A stretch of DNA of 32,320 bases, taken from contig CALLQB010000121.1 in NCBI GenBank assembly GCA_938015295.1, positions 1 through 32,320 on the forward strand. The letters run 5' to 3'. Under the pieces are notes generated by a model, which had not been told where the DNA came from, made no database searches, and worked only from the letters and a program-made list of their open reading frames with translations. Positions 16,723-24,425 of the stretch are shown in pieces (positions within the stretch are counted from its first letter, which is position 1; every line of letters begins with the position of its first letter). A program made the position numbers and the translations under genes. The stretch comes from an uncultured Acidimicrobiales bacterium (GTDB lineage: Bacteria; Actinomycetota; Acidimicrobiia; Acidimicrobiales; SHLQ01).

Positions 16723-16932
16723 ATGGCAGGCCCCCACGACGGCGACAAACCCACGCAAGTACTGACCTATCTTGCGAACCGACTCGCCGATGACACCAAC
16801 GATGAAGCACTCGCAGAGGTCGTCGACCTCGACGAGTACCGTCGTGTCCGGGCACGTCGTACCACCGCTGAGGTCTCGGCAATTACCTTTCACTCAAGCG
16901 AATTCGACGACGACCTCGATCCGGTCTCGTAA
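16723..16932 (+). CDS. Small hypothetical protein
   Basis: An acidic and charged protein of 69 residues starting MAGPHDGDKPTQVLTYLANR. It has a likely helical middle (DEALAEVVDLDEYRRVRARR) and an acidic tail. No domain was recognised. ATG 16723 begins 41 nt after the GNAT stop; a longer frame from 16633 would overlap GNAT and looks less natural. It converges with the metallopeptidase-like gene, whose stop is 11 bp away. Codon use is like its neighbours, which argues for a real gene. Confidence 0.5.
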   Translation: MAGPHDGDKPTQVLTYLANRLADDTNDEALAEVVDLDEYRRVRARRTTAEVSAITFHSSEFDDDLDPVS

Positions 16933-16943
16933 CAAAATCGGGT

Positions 16944-17792
16944 TCAGCGAACGAGGTCGGCCATCACGGCCAATTGGTCGTTGGTGACCGGGCCACCAAC
17001 CCGGCTCTTGGTTTCGGAGCCCACCAGCAGCGCAGCGAAACCCTCGGCAAAATCGCCAGCTCCGGTGTCGAAGTCATACGAGTTGCCCTGAGGCCACCAG
17101 TACACGTTGTCGGCGATTCCTCGAGCCTCACGCCAAACCGTTCTATCAGCATCGCTGTTGAGTTCGAGGTCGGCGACATGGCCAAACTCGTGCGCCAAGA
17201 CTCTGGCAAGATACGCCGGGTCGTCGCCTGGGCGAATGTACATCTCGACAACCTTGCGGTCGGGAAAGGTCAAGGCCCGCACACCGTCGCGCGCATCGTC
17301 CCAAACCAACGTCCAACCGGGAAACTTGTCGCGCCACGGGTAGTTGAGAATCGCTTCTGCCTCAGCGCCGATCTGCTCGTTTGTCAGTGGAGCCGCAACC
17401 GTGGTGGTCGGCGTCACTGTCGAGGTTGTACTAGTCGAGGTTGTACTAGTCGAGGTAGTTGTGGTCGAGGTAGTAGCGGCCGGTGCAGCGCTTGTGGTGG
17501 TTGCCAGGGCAGTCGTGGTTGTTGGAACAGCTGTGGTTGGCGCCGTGGTGGTGACCCGTTCTTCCACCGCACCCAGAACAGCAACGCCCTCGGTGGCGAC
17601 TGCGTTCGCTGCAGAAGTCGCGGCGGTTGTAGGAGGAACAAGGGTGACGACCGCCGTAACCGCTGACGCATTGGTGCCGTTGGTACCGATTCCCGAGCCG
17701 GCCACAACCGACACAACAATGACCCCAGCAACTGCCGCTGCGGAACGCAGGGAAGAACGACGCAGTGAGCGAAGAGGGCCACGGGAGGTCAC
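16944..17792 (-). CDS. Membrane-anchored or secreted HEXXH protein with Thr-rich linker
   Basis: With the GTG start at 17792 the protein has 282 residues: RSLRRSSLRS, a hydrophobic segment at about 18-37 (signal or anchor), a long low-complexity Thr/Ser/Ala/Pro linker (about 75-135), and a C-terminal domain. The domain has HEFGH at 201-205 in VLAHEFGHVADLEL, a zinc metallopeptidase signature, followed by WREARGIADNVYWWP. A clear third metal ligand is not identified, so peptidase activity is likely but unproven. The Thr-rich linker is probably glycosylated and spans the cell wall. A longer in-frame start (17996) would overlap the divergent LLM gene. TTGTCG-18 nt-CAAACT lies 7 nt upstream, a weak promoter. 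Confidence 0.65.
   Translation of the reverse strand: MTSRGPLRSLRRSSLRSAAAVAGVIVVSVVAGSGIGTNGTNASAVTAVVTLVPPTTAATSAANAVATEGVAVLGAVEERVTTTAPTTAVPTTTTALATTTSAAPAATTSTTTTSTSTTSTSTTSTVTPTTTVAAPLTNEQIGAEAEAILNYPWRDKFPGWTLVWDDARDGVRALTFPDRKVVEMYIRPGDDPAYLARVLAHEFGHVADLELNSDADRTVWREARGIADNVYWWPQGNSYDFDTGAGDFAEGFAALLVGSETKSRVGGPVTNDQLAVMADLVR
17419..17478 (-). repeat. Four 15-bp tandem repeats in the Thr-rich linker
   Basis: On the plus strand GTCGAGGTTGTACTA occurs twice in succession, then two diverged copies GTCGAGGTAGTTGTG and GTCGAGGTAGTAGCG. They encode Ser/Thr pentapeptides and keep the frame, so copy number could vary. Confidence 0.75.
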
Positions 17793-17914
17793 ACAACCGA
17801 GTTTGGGGTGCCGTCCACCCTGGCGACAAGTGCAGAAAAGACCATTGACGAGGACCAAACGATGCGCGTTGCCCTGAAAGTAGGCCAAAGGACTCAGCAG
17901 AACTCGGGCACTAG

Positions 17915-17928
17915 ATACCATGCGGTAT
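17915..17928. promoter_or_regulatory. ATACC-N4-GGTAT palindrome over the LLM gene start
   Basis: ATACC (17915-17919) and GGTAT (17924-17928) are inverted repeats reaching into the ATG at 17927. TACCAT (17916-17921) inside it could be the -10 of a leaderless transcript, 5 nt before the ATG. A protein bound here would block initiation. Confidence 0.35.
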
Positions 17929-18949
17929 GAAGTACGACGCCAGCCTTCAAGGCGACCTTTCCTCGTGTGCACATGCCGCACAGCAACTCGACGCACTTGG
18001 GTTCGACGGCTGTTTTACCTACGAGGGACAAACTGACCCGTTTTTCCCGCTGCTCGTAGCGGCCGAACATAGCGACCTGACGCTGTACACAAATGTGGCG
18101 ATCGCCTTCCCGCGCAGCCCCATGCATCTCGCCTACCAGGCGTTCGATCTGCAGCGGTTCTCCAACGGCCGGTTCATCCTGGGCCTCGGCACGCAGATCC
18201 AGCCCCATATCGAGCGGCGCTACGGCGCCGTCTGGGGAAAGCCGGTGCAACACATGCGCGAACTTGTCCAAGCGACGAAGGCGATTTTTGACCGCTGGCA
18301 GAACGGCACACCACTCGATGTCTCTGGCGACTACTACAACCTGAATCTGCTACCGCCGTTGTTTGACCCCGGGCCTCTCGAGTGTGGTGTGCCTCCGATC
18401 TGGGTCGGGGCGCTCGGCCCTCGGATGACGCAGATGGTCGCCGAGGTGGCCGACGGCATCCTTATCCACCCGTTTCACACCGAGCACTTTCTCCGAGAGC
18501 ACACGATTCCCAACGTGGCCAACGGCCTCGATGTAGCCGGCAAGGCCGACGACACCCTGAGCTTCGGCGTCGACGTCATGGTTGGCGTGTACCGCACCGA
18601 GGCCGAAAAGGAGACCGCTGAGCGCGGTTGTCGATTCAACCTGGGCTTCTATGGGTCGACGCCCGCTTACCGGGTAACCCTCGACGCACATGGCTGGGGC
18701 GACCTCCAGCCAAAACTGCGCCAGCTCACCAAAGAAAACCGGTGGGATGATCTCGCATCGCTCGTCGACGATGAGGTGCTTCGCACTATTGCGGTAGTCG
18801 GAACTCCTGCCGAGGTGGCCAGCGAGCTCCACCGCAGATACCGAGGAATTGCCAGTCGGCTTGGTTTCTCGATGCCCTATGCGACCCAACCCGATACTGT
18901 GCGCGAGTTGTTGGTCGAACTACGGCGCCTTGACGCCGCCGCTATTTGA
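17927..18949 (+). CDS. LLM class F420-dependent oxidoreductase (TIGR03617-like)
   Basis: A 340-residue luciferase-like (beta/alpha)8-barrel protein. Visible family features are the N-terminal GFDGCFTYEG segment, SDLTLYTNVAIAFPRSPMHLA, the FILGLGTQIQPHIERRY region (GLG plus a following His), and a C-terminal VVGTPAEVASELHRRY motif. Such enzymes use reduced F420 (or FMN) to reduce or oxidise small organic molecules. The sequence looks closest to the TIGR03617 group, but the substrate is unknown. There is no ribosome site. Its last 8 bp overlap the stop of the ArsC-like gene on the opposite strand. Confidence 0.85.
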   Translation: MKYDASLQGDLSSCAHAAQQLDALGFDGCFTYEGQTDPFFPLLVAAEHSDLTLYTNVAIAFPRSPMHLAYQAFDLQRFSNGRFILGLGTQIQPHIERRYGAVWGKPVQHMRELVQATKAIFDRWQNGTPLDVSGDYYNLNLLPPLFDPGPLECGVPPIWVGALGPRMTQMVAEVADGILIHPFHTEHFLREHTIPNVANGLDVAGKADDTLSFGVDVMVGVYRTEAEKETAERGCRFNLGFYGSTPAYRVTLDAHGWGDLQPKLRQLTKENRWDDLASLVDDEVLRTIAVVGTPAEVASELHRRYRGIASRLGFSMPYATQPDTVRELLVELRRLDAAAI

Positions 18950-19298
18950 GAAACTCGGCGATTCGATCTTTCGGGCGACCGATAATGGCCTTGTTGCCCT
19001 TGACCACGATGGGACGCTGCAACAACGCCTTGTGCTGCTCAAGCAGATCGACAACCGCAGCGGGGTTACCCACATACTCCTCGGGATCGAGTTCGAGTTT
19101 CTTGAACTTTGAGTCTTTGCGGACCAGATCTTCCACCGGGTCCTCAAGAGCGTCAACAAGGCGCTCGAGTGCGGCTCGGTCGGGTGGCTCTTTCATGTAG
19201 AGCACCACATCAACATCAACACCCAAATCCTCAGCGACCGCTAAGGCGTTTTTGGAGGATCCTCAATGAGGGTTGTGGTAAATCGTCACGTTTGCCAT
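18942..19298 (-). CDS. arsC: Putative selenoprotein: ArsC-family arsenate reductase with UGA (Sec) at the catalytic position
   Basis: Reading from ATG 19298 gives MANVTIYHNPH, then TGA (19265-19263), then GSSKNALAVAEDLGV and a normal frame to the TAG at 18942: 118 residues if UGA is read as selenocysteine. Plasmid R773 ArsC starts M-S-N-I-T-I-Y-H-N-P-A-C12-G, so the UGA falls exactly on catalytic Cys12. The arginines that bind arsenate there (60, 94, 107) are present as Arg60 in VRKD, Arg95 in QRPIVV and Arg108 in IGRP. A SECIS-like hairpin follows the UGA. Ordinary gene calling would start at TTG 19226 and lose the active site. Start 19298 is 63 nt after the upstream gene's stop, so co-transcription is likely. 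Alternatives are a nonsense mutation or a base error. Arsenate may not be the substrate; relatives act as thiol oxidoreductases. Confidence 0.85.
19229..19246 (-). promoter_or_regulatory. Candidate bacterial SECIS element
   Basis: In the mRNA, CCUUAGC (19246-19240) pairs with GCUGAGG (19235-19229), seven pairs including one U-G, closing a four-base loop GGUC. The loop begins 23 nt after the UGA codon, and G occupies its first and second positions. Known bacterial SECIS rules, as I recall them, ask for a loop 16-37 nt after UGA with a G in the first two positions. E. coli fdhF has a GGUCU loop. An alternative outer pairing AUCCUC/GAGGAU partly competes with the lower stem. Confidence 0.7.
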
Positions 19299-19361
19299 CT
19301 GTCTAATCCAGCATCTCCGCCGCAGCGACGCAAACATCAGCGTCGGCGGTCGGTTGGCCAG

Positions 19362-20546
19362 CTACAGCGACCAGTCGACCGATTGTGCTGGTGATTCGGG
19401 TTCTTGTTGCGCTGGTTTGTTCACCGGCTGTGTTACCTCAGAACCGTTCGAAGGCGCCATGCCCGGGCTTGCCGGAGGCTGTGGCGACTCGGTCGAAGGT
19501 TCGACGGGCGGCAGTGATTGGCCAGTGGGGTCAGATGCAACGATTGGCACGGCCACCGGTGGTCTGCTCGAAAGCGTTGCGGGCAACACTGGAGAAGAAG
19601 CATCGCCGTGATGTTCGATCGAGGGAAACGTACGACCGGCGGCCGGATCGCTGTCCCGGGGAGCGAGTCTGGGTGCTCCGCCAGAGTCGACACCGACGAC
19701 TTCGGGATAGTCGTCAAGCAGATCCGGGGAGATATGGTCGACGCAGATCTCTACCAGGCGTGCGAAGTCGCACATATTTGCGGGCTTGACCTCTTTGGCC
19801 AAGAGCATGACCTGGTTACCTCGGATCTCAAGACCGAACCTTCCGCCTGAGCTCATCAAGAACGAGATAATGCCCTCGTTCACCAGCCGGTTTGCGAATT
19901 CTGGGTCGTCGGAACGCACGTTGTACACCGCAGCGAAGTCGGGCGGTGGGTTCGTCAGCACCCGGTCGAGTGGCAGCCTCGAGGCGTTGCTGATGTGCCA
20001 GTTCTGAGGTTGCACAACCACGTTGCGAAGGAACGAACTAATCGTCGTCATTGCGGCACATCCGACTACGCCTAACTGTTCGACCTCGCGGCCAATCGCT
20101 GCGCCACCAATCGTGTTCGCTTCGCCTCGTTTGCGTCGGTGCCGTTTGCCGTCGGGGGTCTGGTAAATCTCGTACTCGTTAATGAGTTCGTAGTCGAAGG
20201 CGTATAGGCGGTGTCCGCTTGCGCCTTTTGTCGTCACAATCGACGTCGAAAAGAACCCCGTCGCCTCCATAAAGGAGTCGAAGCGAAACTGTGTGAGGTT
20301 CCGAAGGTTCTGTTCGACGAAGTCGAAGCCTTCTGACTCAGCCGACGCCCGGATCTGCCGTGCACGACCGCGCAGCTTTTCCCAGGATTTGAGGACGACG
20401 AGAATGAGAACGACGACAACGACCGCAAGTGCCACGCCGGCGATGAGCGCGACACTGGGGCCTGATGACTCGCCGAACTCGTCAATGGCTTGATGAAATT
20501 GCTGCAGCCCTCGCGGACTCACCCATGTGCGGGCGAGCAGGTTCAT
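19362..20546 (-). CDS. Hypothetical single-pass membrane protein with Pro-rich C-terminal tail
   Basis: A 394-residue protein with one membrane segment (about 30-53, SVALIAGVALAVVVVVLILVV). It is followed by a basic stretch (KSWEKLRGRARQIR) that puts the rest in the cytoplasm. The globular part (about 60-285) contains FDYELINEYEIYQTPDGKRHRRKRG and is of a kind seen in uncharacterised actinobacterial proteins that I cannot name. Residues 290-394 are Pro/Ser-rich and probably disordered. ATG 20546 has no strong ribosome site. The ArsC-like selenoprotein gene starts 63 nt after its stop on the same strand, so the two may share a transcript, though nothing in this protein suggests a redox role. 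Confidence 0.65.
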   Translation of the reverse strand: MNLLARTWVSPRGLQQFHQAIDEFGESSGPSVALIAGVALAVVVVVLILVVLKSWEKLRGRARQIRASAESEGFDFVEQNLRNLTQFRFDSFMEATGFFSTSIVTTKGASGHRLYAFDYELINEYEIYQTPDGKRHRRKRGEANTIGGAAIGREVEQLGVVGCAAMTTISSFLRNVVVQPQNWHISNASRLPLDRVLTNPPPDFAAVYNVRSDDPEFANRLVNEGIISFLMSSGGRFGLEIRGNQVMLLAKEVKPANMCDFARLVEICVDHISPDLLDDYPEVVGVDSGGAPRLAPRDSDPAAGRTFPSIEHHGDASSPVLPATLSSRPPVAVPIVASDPTGQSLPPVEPSTESPQPPASPGMAPSNGSEVTQPVNKPAQQEPESPAQSVDWSL

Positions 20547-20602
20547 GGAGAACTATCGGCTGTTCGAACAACTTTCTAAGAGTTTTATGTACTCCAGAAC
20601 GC

Positions 20603-21433
20603 CTAGAATCCTCGCCACGTTGGTTCACGACGTTCGCGGAAACTTGCGATGCCCTCGGCGGCATCAAGGCTCGCCATGTTGAGTTCGACGGCCCACGACT
20701 CCTCTTCGGCGAGCGTGTGGCGATCGACATCAAGTGAACGATTGATGAGCCATTTGGTCAACATGTACGACTTGGTGGGTCCGGCGGCCAGCCGCTCGGC
20801 CCATTCGGTGGCCGTCGCCTGCAGTTCTGCCCGGGGAACAACCTTGTTACAAAGCCCCAACTCGAGCGCTTGGCTTGCGGGAATGTCGTCTGCGAAGAAC
20901 ATGAGTTCTTTTGCCTTCATGGGCCCTACTAAACGAGGAAGAATCCAAGCCCCGAGAGCGTCGGGCACAAGCCCTCGTCGAGCGAAAACTTCGATGAACT
21001 TCGCTTCCTCAGCCATGATGACAAGGTCGCACATCAACGCAAGGTGCGCCCCCATGCCCGCCGCCGTACCGTTGACGGCGGCGATGATCGGCACGTCGGC
21101 GTCAAGAATCGCCGGCATCAGAGTGTGTTGCCCGCGCAACATCATGCGCCGTGCTTCGCCGACCGAACTTGCCGGGGCACCCTCGGGGCGTGGCGGGTTT
21201 TCCCGATCGGTCGAGATATCTGCTCCTGGGCAGAACATCTTGTCGCCTGCTGCGGTGAGCACTGCGGCTCGAATATCGAGTTGGCCATTGAGGCCCTCGA
21301 TGAGGTCGCGGAGCCGGTCGCGGTTGATCGGCGCCAGCGCGTTGCCCCGCTCAGGACGATTGATGGTTATCCACGCTACGTGGTTCTTTACCTCAAAGAG
21401 GATCTGGTCTTCGGGTGCACGCTCGTCTGCCAT
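20603..21433 (-). CDS. Enoyl-CoA hydratase/isomerase family protein (PaaG-like)
   Basis: A 276-residue crotonase-fold enzyme. Oxyanion-hole segments are MFCPGADIS (66-74) and NGTAAGMGAHLALMCD (121-136). The hydratase glutamates are replaced by His130 and Phe150. Asp158, in RRGLVPDALGAWILPRLVG, matches the single catalytic Asp of PaaG-type isomerases that act on epoxyphenylacetyl-CoA or shift double bonds. The ATG at 21433 was chosen where homology begins; the frame is open far upstream to 21781, but that extension runs antisense into the PII gene and looks non-coding. It lies 136 nt downstream of the PII stop on the same strand. A role in fatty-acid or aromatic acid breakdown is likely. Confidence 0.85.
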   Translation of the reverse strand: MADERAPEDQILFEVKNHVAWITINRPERGNALAPINRDRLRDLIEGLNGQLDIRAAVLTAAGDKMFCPGADISTDRENPPRPEGAPASSVGEARRMMLRGQHTLMPAILDADVPIIAAVNGTAAGMGAHLALMCDLVIMAEEAKFIEVFARRGLVPDALGAWILPRLVGPMKAKELMFFADDIPASQALELGLCNKVVPRAELQATATEWAERLAAGPTKSYMLTKWLINRSLDVDRHTLAEEESWAVELNMASLDAAEGIASFRERREPTWRGF

Positions 21434-21569
21434 GTCCGCAGTCTCGCGCCGCTGGGATGAAGCCGCGCGGATTGGGCTTTCGCTCAACGTGCTGGCTTGT
21501 AGCAACGGCACAAGCATGCGGGCATGGCAGATGATGATTGATCGACAGGTCGTGGCGACCAGCTTGTGG

Positions 21570-21950
<381 letters not shown>

Positions 21951-22054
21951 CGTTTCGTTAATACATTGATAACACGACACACTTTGTATTGCACTAATTT
22001 GTTGCATTTGCAGCGATCTTTGAACTTTGTAGCAACACAAAGGACAACATTCGG

Positions 22055-22060
22055 TACAAT
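22055..22060 (+). promoter_or_regulatory. Putative -10 box of a leaderless promoter for the GntR gene
   Basis: TACAAT (five of six matches to TATAAT) lies 7 nt before ATG 22068, with no Shine-Dalgarno. A -35 is not obvious. Confidence 0.45.
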
Positions 22061-22067
22061 CGGACTG

Positions 22068-22514
22068 ATGGAAGCCACCGAACGCAGCCCAGCCGCCGTC
22101 GACGCCATCGACCACCTCGGCCGAACCCGCCGCATGGTGATCCGACTCGATCCCTCGCTGCCGATACCTACCTTCGAGCAGGTTCGAGCGCAGCTCTCGG
22201 TGATGGTTGCTGTGGGCCTGCTCCAGCCGGGAGCGCAGCTCCCCACGATCCGAGCGATGGCCGAAGCGGTGGGTTTGGCCCCCAACACCGTTGCCCGGGC
22301 GTACCGCGAACTCGAACACGACGGCGTCGTGGTGGGCCAAGGGCGCCGTGGCACCTTCGTCGCCGAGAACCCACCGCATTCAGAGGCCTTGGACGAACAA
22401 AGGCGCCGACTACAGGGTGCAGTCGACGCCTTCGTTTTCCAGGTTCAACAACTGGGCGTTGTGCCAGCTGATGCGGCTACCGCTGTTGCGGCAGCCCTTG
22501 AGGAACTCGCTTAA
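22068..22514 (+). CDS. GntR family transcriptional regulator, YtrA-like short form
   Basis: A 148-residue regulator. The winged helix-turn-helix occupies about residues 28-100: [20 protein letters not shown], then [20 protein letters not shown] and [20 protein letters not shown]. Only a short helical tail of about 45 residues follows, so there is no large effector domain; this is the YtrA layout, often used to control transporter genes. It is divergent from glnB (159 bp apart) and converges with aqpZ, the two stops overlapping by 3 bp. Either neighbour could be its target. An upstream in-frame start at 21966 is possible but would lack the promoter spacing. Confidence 0.85.
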   Translation: MEATERSPAAVDAIDHLGRTRRMVIRLDPSLPIPTFEQVRAQLSVMVAVGLLQPGAQLPTIRAMAEAVGLAPNTVARAYRELEHDGVVVGQGRRGTFVAENPPHSEALDEQRRRLQGAVDAFVFQVQQLGVVPADAATAVAAALEELA

Positions 22515-23272
22515 ACAGCTTCGACCAAGATGTCGTCGTTGCTGTCGATAAGCGCCCGGTAGATTGCTGCACCGATAGCGGCACCAACAATTGGGGCCAA
22601 CCAGAACAGCCAAAGCTGAGCGATGTAGTCGCCGCCAGCGAAGATGGCCTGGCTCGTTGAACGAGCAGGATTCACACTGGTGTTGGTCACGGGGATTGAG
22701 ATCAGGTGAATAAGCACCAGACCAAGACCAATAGCCAAACCGCCCATTCCAGCAGCGGCACGTTTTGCCGTGGCGCCCATGATGATGATCAGGAACATCG
22801 CCGTCATCACAATTTCGGTAATGAGTGCCGACGCCATGCTGTATCCGGTCGGCGAAAGGTCGTCATAACCGTTCGAGGCGAACGCGCCAGCCTGGTTCAC
22901 GCCATCGGGATGAATCGACCAACCGTCCTGGCCGGAAGCAATGAGATAGATGATTGCGGCTGCCGCAAGGCCGCCGAGAACTTGCGCAACGATGTAGCCA
23001 GGCAGCTTTGCCGGGTTGAATCGTCCGCCAACCGCCAAACCAACCGAGACGGCAGGGTTGAAGTGTCCGCCCGAGATGTGTCCCAGCGCATAGGCGCCGG
23101 TAACCACGGTCAGACCAAAGGCCAAACTGACGCCAACGAACGCAATACCTAGATCAGGAACAGCATCATCGCCGTACCCCCAACCGGCTGCTAGCACAGC
23201 GGCACCACAGCCGCCGAGCACCAGCCAGAAGGTGCCGACGAACTCGGCAGCCAATTCTTTAGCAGGATTCAT
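22511..23272 (-). CDS. aqpZ: Aquaporin Z (water channel, MIP family)
   Basis: A 253-residue integral membrane protein with six membrane segments and the two half-helices carrying HFNPAVS and [27 protein letters not shown], together with the early Phe (GTFWLVLGG) and Arg, gives the narrow F/H/T/R selectivity filter of water-specific AqpZ, unlike glycerol facilitators. The similarity to proteobacterial AqpZ looks very high from memory, which hints at horizontal transfer. The start at ATG 23272 has GGAG 9 nt upstream; an in-frame start at 23293 was rejected. It would allow fast water flow under osmotic change. Confidence 0.95.
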   Translation of the reverse strand: MNPAKELAAEFVGTFWLVLGGCGAAVLAAGWGYGDDAVPDLGIAFVGVSLAFGLTVVTGAYALGHISGGHFNPAVSVGLAVGGRFNPAKLPGYIVAQVLGGLAAAAIIYLIASGQDGWSIHPDGVNQAGAFASNGYDDLSPTGYSMASALITEIVMTAMFLIIIMGATAKRAAAGMGGLAIGLGLVLIHLISIPVTNTSVNPARSTSQAIFAGGDYIAQLWLFWLAPIVGAAIGAAIYRALIDSNDDILVEAV

Positions 23273-23350
23273 TATGTGTTTCTCCAAACGCAATAGGGGG
23301 ATCTAACTTCCCCTCATAGACGCTAGGACTGGGGTTTTGGTCGCGAGAAA

Positions 23351-23366
23351 TGTGGCGAGCGCCACA
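23351..23366 (-). terminator. Possible terminator after the SDR gene
   Basis: On the minus strand TGTGGC-GCTC-GCCACA forms a perfect 6-bp stem and is followed by TTTCTC. It lies 40-55 nt after the SDR stop and upstream of the aqpZ start. Confidence 0.45.
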
Positions 23367-23405
23367 CCGGCACGCAGTACAGGCCAACCCGAACCCGGCG
23401 ACCGG

Positions 23406-24308
23406 CTAGCTGGCGCCGTAGACCGGTGCGGGCTCGGGCGCGCCCGCGATCGATGAGTGAGCAAGGTCGCGGGCCTCAGCTACCGTCATCTTGCGGTCGC
23501 CCACCGACTCGACCGGCCCCTTCTGCCATCCGTCGCACACGTTGAGTTGCCCAGCGGTCGCCTCAAAGATTCGACCGGTCACGTCACAGTCGGTGCTGCC
23601 GAGCCAACACACCAGTGGCGATACGTTGCCCGGATCTTTTTCATCCCAGCCTTCGGGGGCATCGGCGTCATAGAACACGCCGGCAGTCATTCGAGTGCGA
23701 GCGTCAGGCGCAACCGCGTTGGACCGCACACCATAGCGGCCCCACTCGGCGGCCTGCTGCACGGTAAGCAATGCGATTCCGGCTTTAGCCGTAGCGTAGT
23801 TACCTTGGCCAATACTGCCGTTGAGGCCCGCTCCAGAGCTGGTGTTGACGACTCGAGCATCGACTGGCGTACCCGCCTTGGCCATATCGCGCCAGTAGGC
23901 GATGGCGTGGCGGGCAGGCGCAAAGTGGCCTTTGAGGTGCACCCGCATGATCAGGTCCCATTCGTCCTCGCTCATGCTGGCAAGCATGCGGTCGCGAAGA
24001 AAGCCAGCGTTACAGACAAGGGTGTCGAGTCGACCGTAGGTGTCGACCGCTTGTTGGATCATGGCGCCAGCCTGCTCCCAGTCGGCCACGTCAGCGCCGT
24101 TCGCTACCGCAGTTCCGCCCAGCGCTTTGATTTCGGCCACGACCTCTTCGGCCGGGCTTTCGGGTGTGCCCCCGTCGCCTTCGCGCCCAACCCCGAGGTC
24201 GTTGACGATCACGTGGGCCCCTTCGGCGGCGAACTCGAGGGCATGTGCACGGCCCAGCCCCCGACCAGCGCCGGTAACTATGACCACCCGTCCGTCACAA
24301 CTTGCCAT
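23406..24308 (-). CDS. Short-chain dehydrogenase/reductase (3-hydroxyacyl-CoA dehydrogenase-like)
   Basis: A 300-residue classical SDR. It has TGAGRGLGR (12-20) for NAD(P) binding, CNAG (99-102), and the catalytic Ser158, Tyr171 and Lys175 (YATAK). The insert DLGVGREGDGG after the second strand, and its general form, resemble the dehydrogenase part of peroxisomal multifunctional enzyme type 2 (HSD17B4-like), so oxidation of 3-hydroxyacyl-CoA or a sterol side chain is a reasonable guess. ATG 24308 was chosen over 24347 because the fold begins right after it and GAAGGG lies upstream. A probable terminator follows at 23351-23366. Confidence 0.88.
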   Translation of the reverse strand: MASCDGRVVIVTGAGRGLGRAHALEFAAEGAHVIVNDLGVGREGDGGTPESPAEEVVAEIKALGGTAVANGADVADWEQAGAMIQQAVDTYGRLDTLVCNAGFLRDRMLASMSEDEWDLIMRVHLKGHFAPARHAIAYWRDMAKAGTPVDARVVNTSSGAGLNGSIGQGNYATAKAGIALLTVQQAAEWGRYGVRSNAVAPDARTRMTAGVFYDADAPEGWDEKDPGNVSPLVCWLGSTDCDVTGRIFEATAGQLNVCDGWQKGPVESVGDRKMTVAEARDLAHSSIAGAPEPAPVYGAS

Positions 24309-24425
24309 CTCTTGTTTGCCCTTCGCTACCGAACCTTGGCCCGCCACCTAGCGGCAAGGATGCCGCGTTGTGGCGGCAGTGGAAAGGTAGCGCGACGAGA
24401 CCGCAGTACGGGAATACCGGGACCT

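Noticed and set aside
18942..19226. Stand-alone 94-residue ArsC-like protein starting at TTG 19226
   Set aside because: This start lacks the first strand and active site; the family N-terminus is present in frame upstream across a single UGA.
18942..19298. ArsC-like gene as a simple pseudogene
   Set aside because: There is only one stop, at the exact catalytic codon, with all other key residues and a SECIS-like hairpin present. It remains the main alternative until Sec machinery is confirmed.
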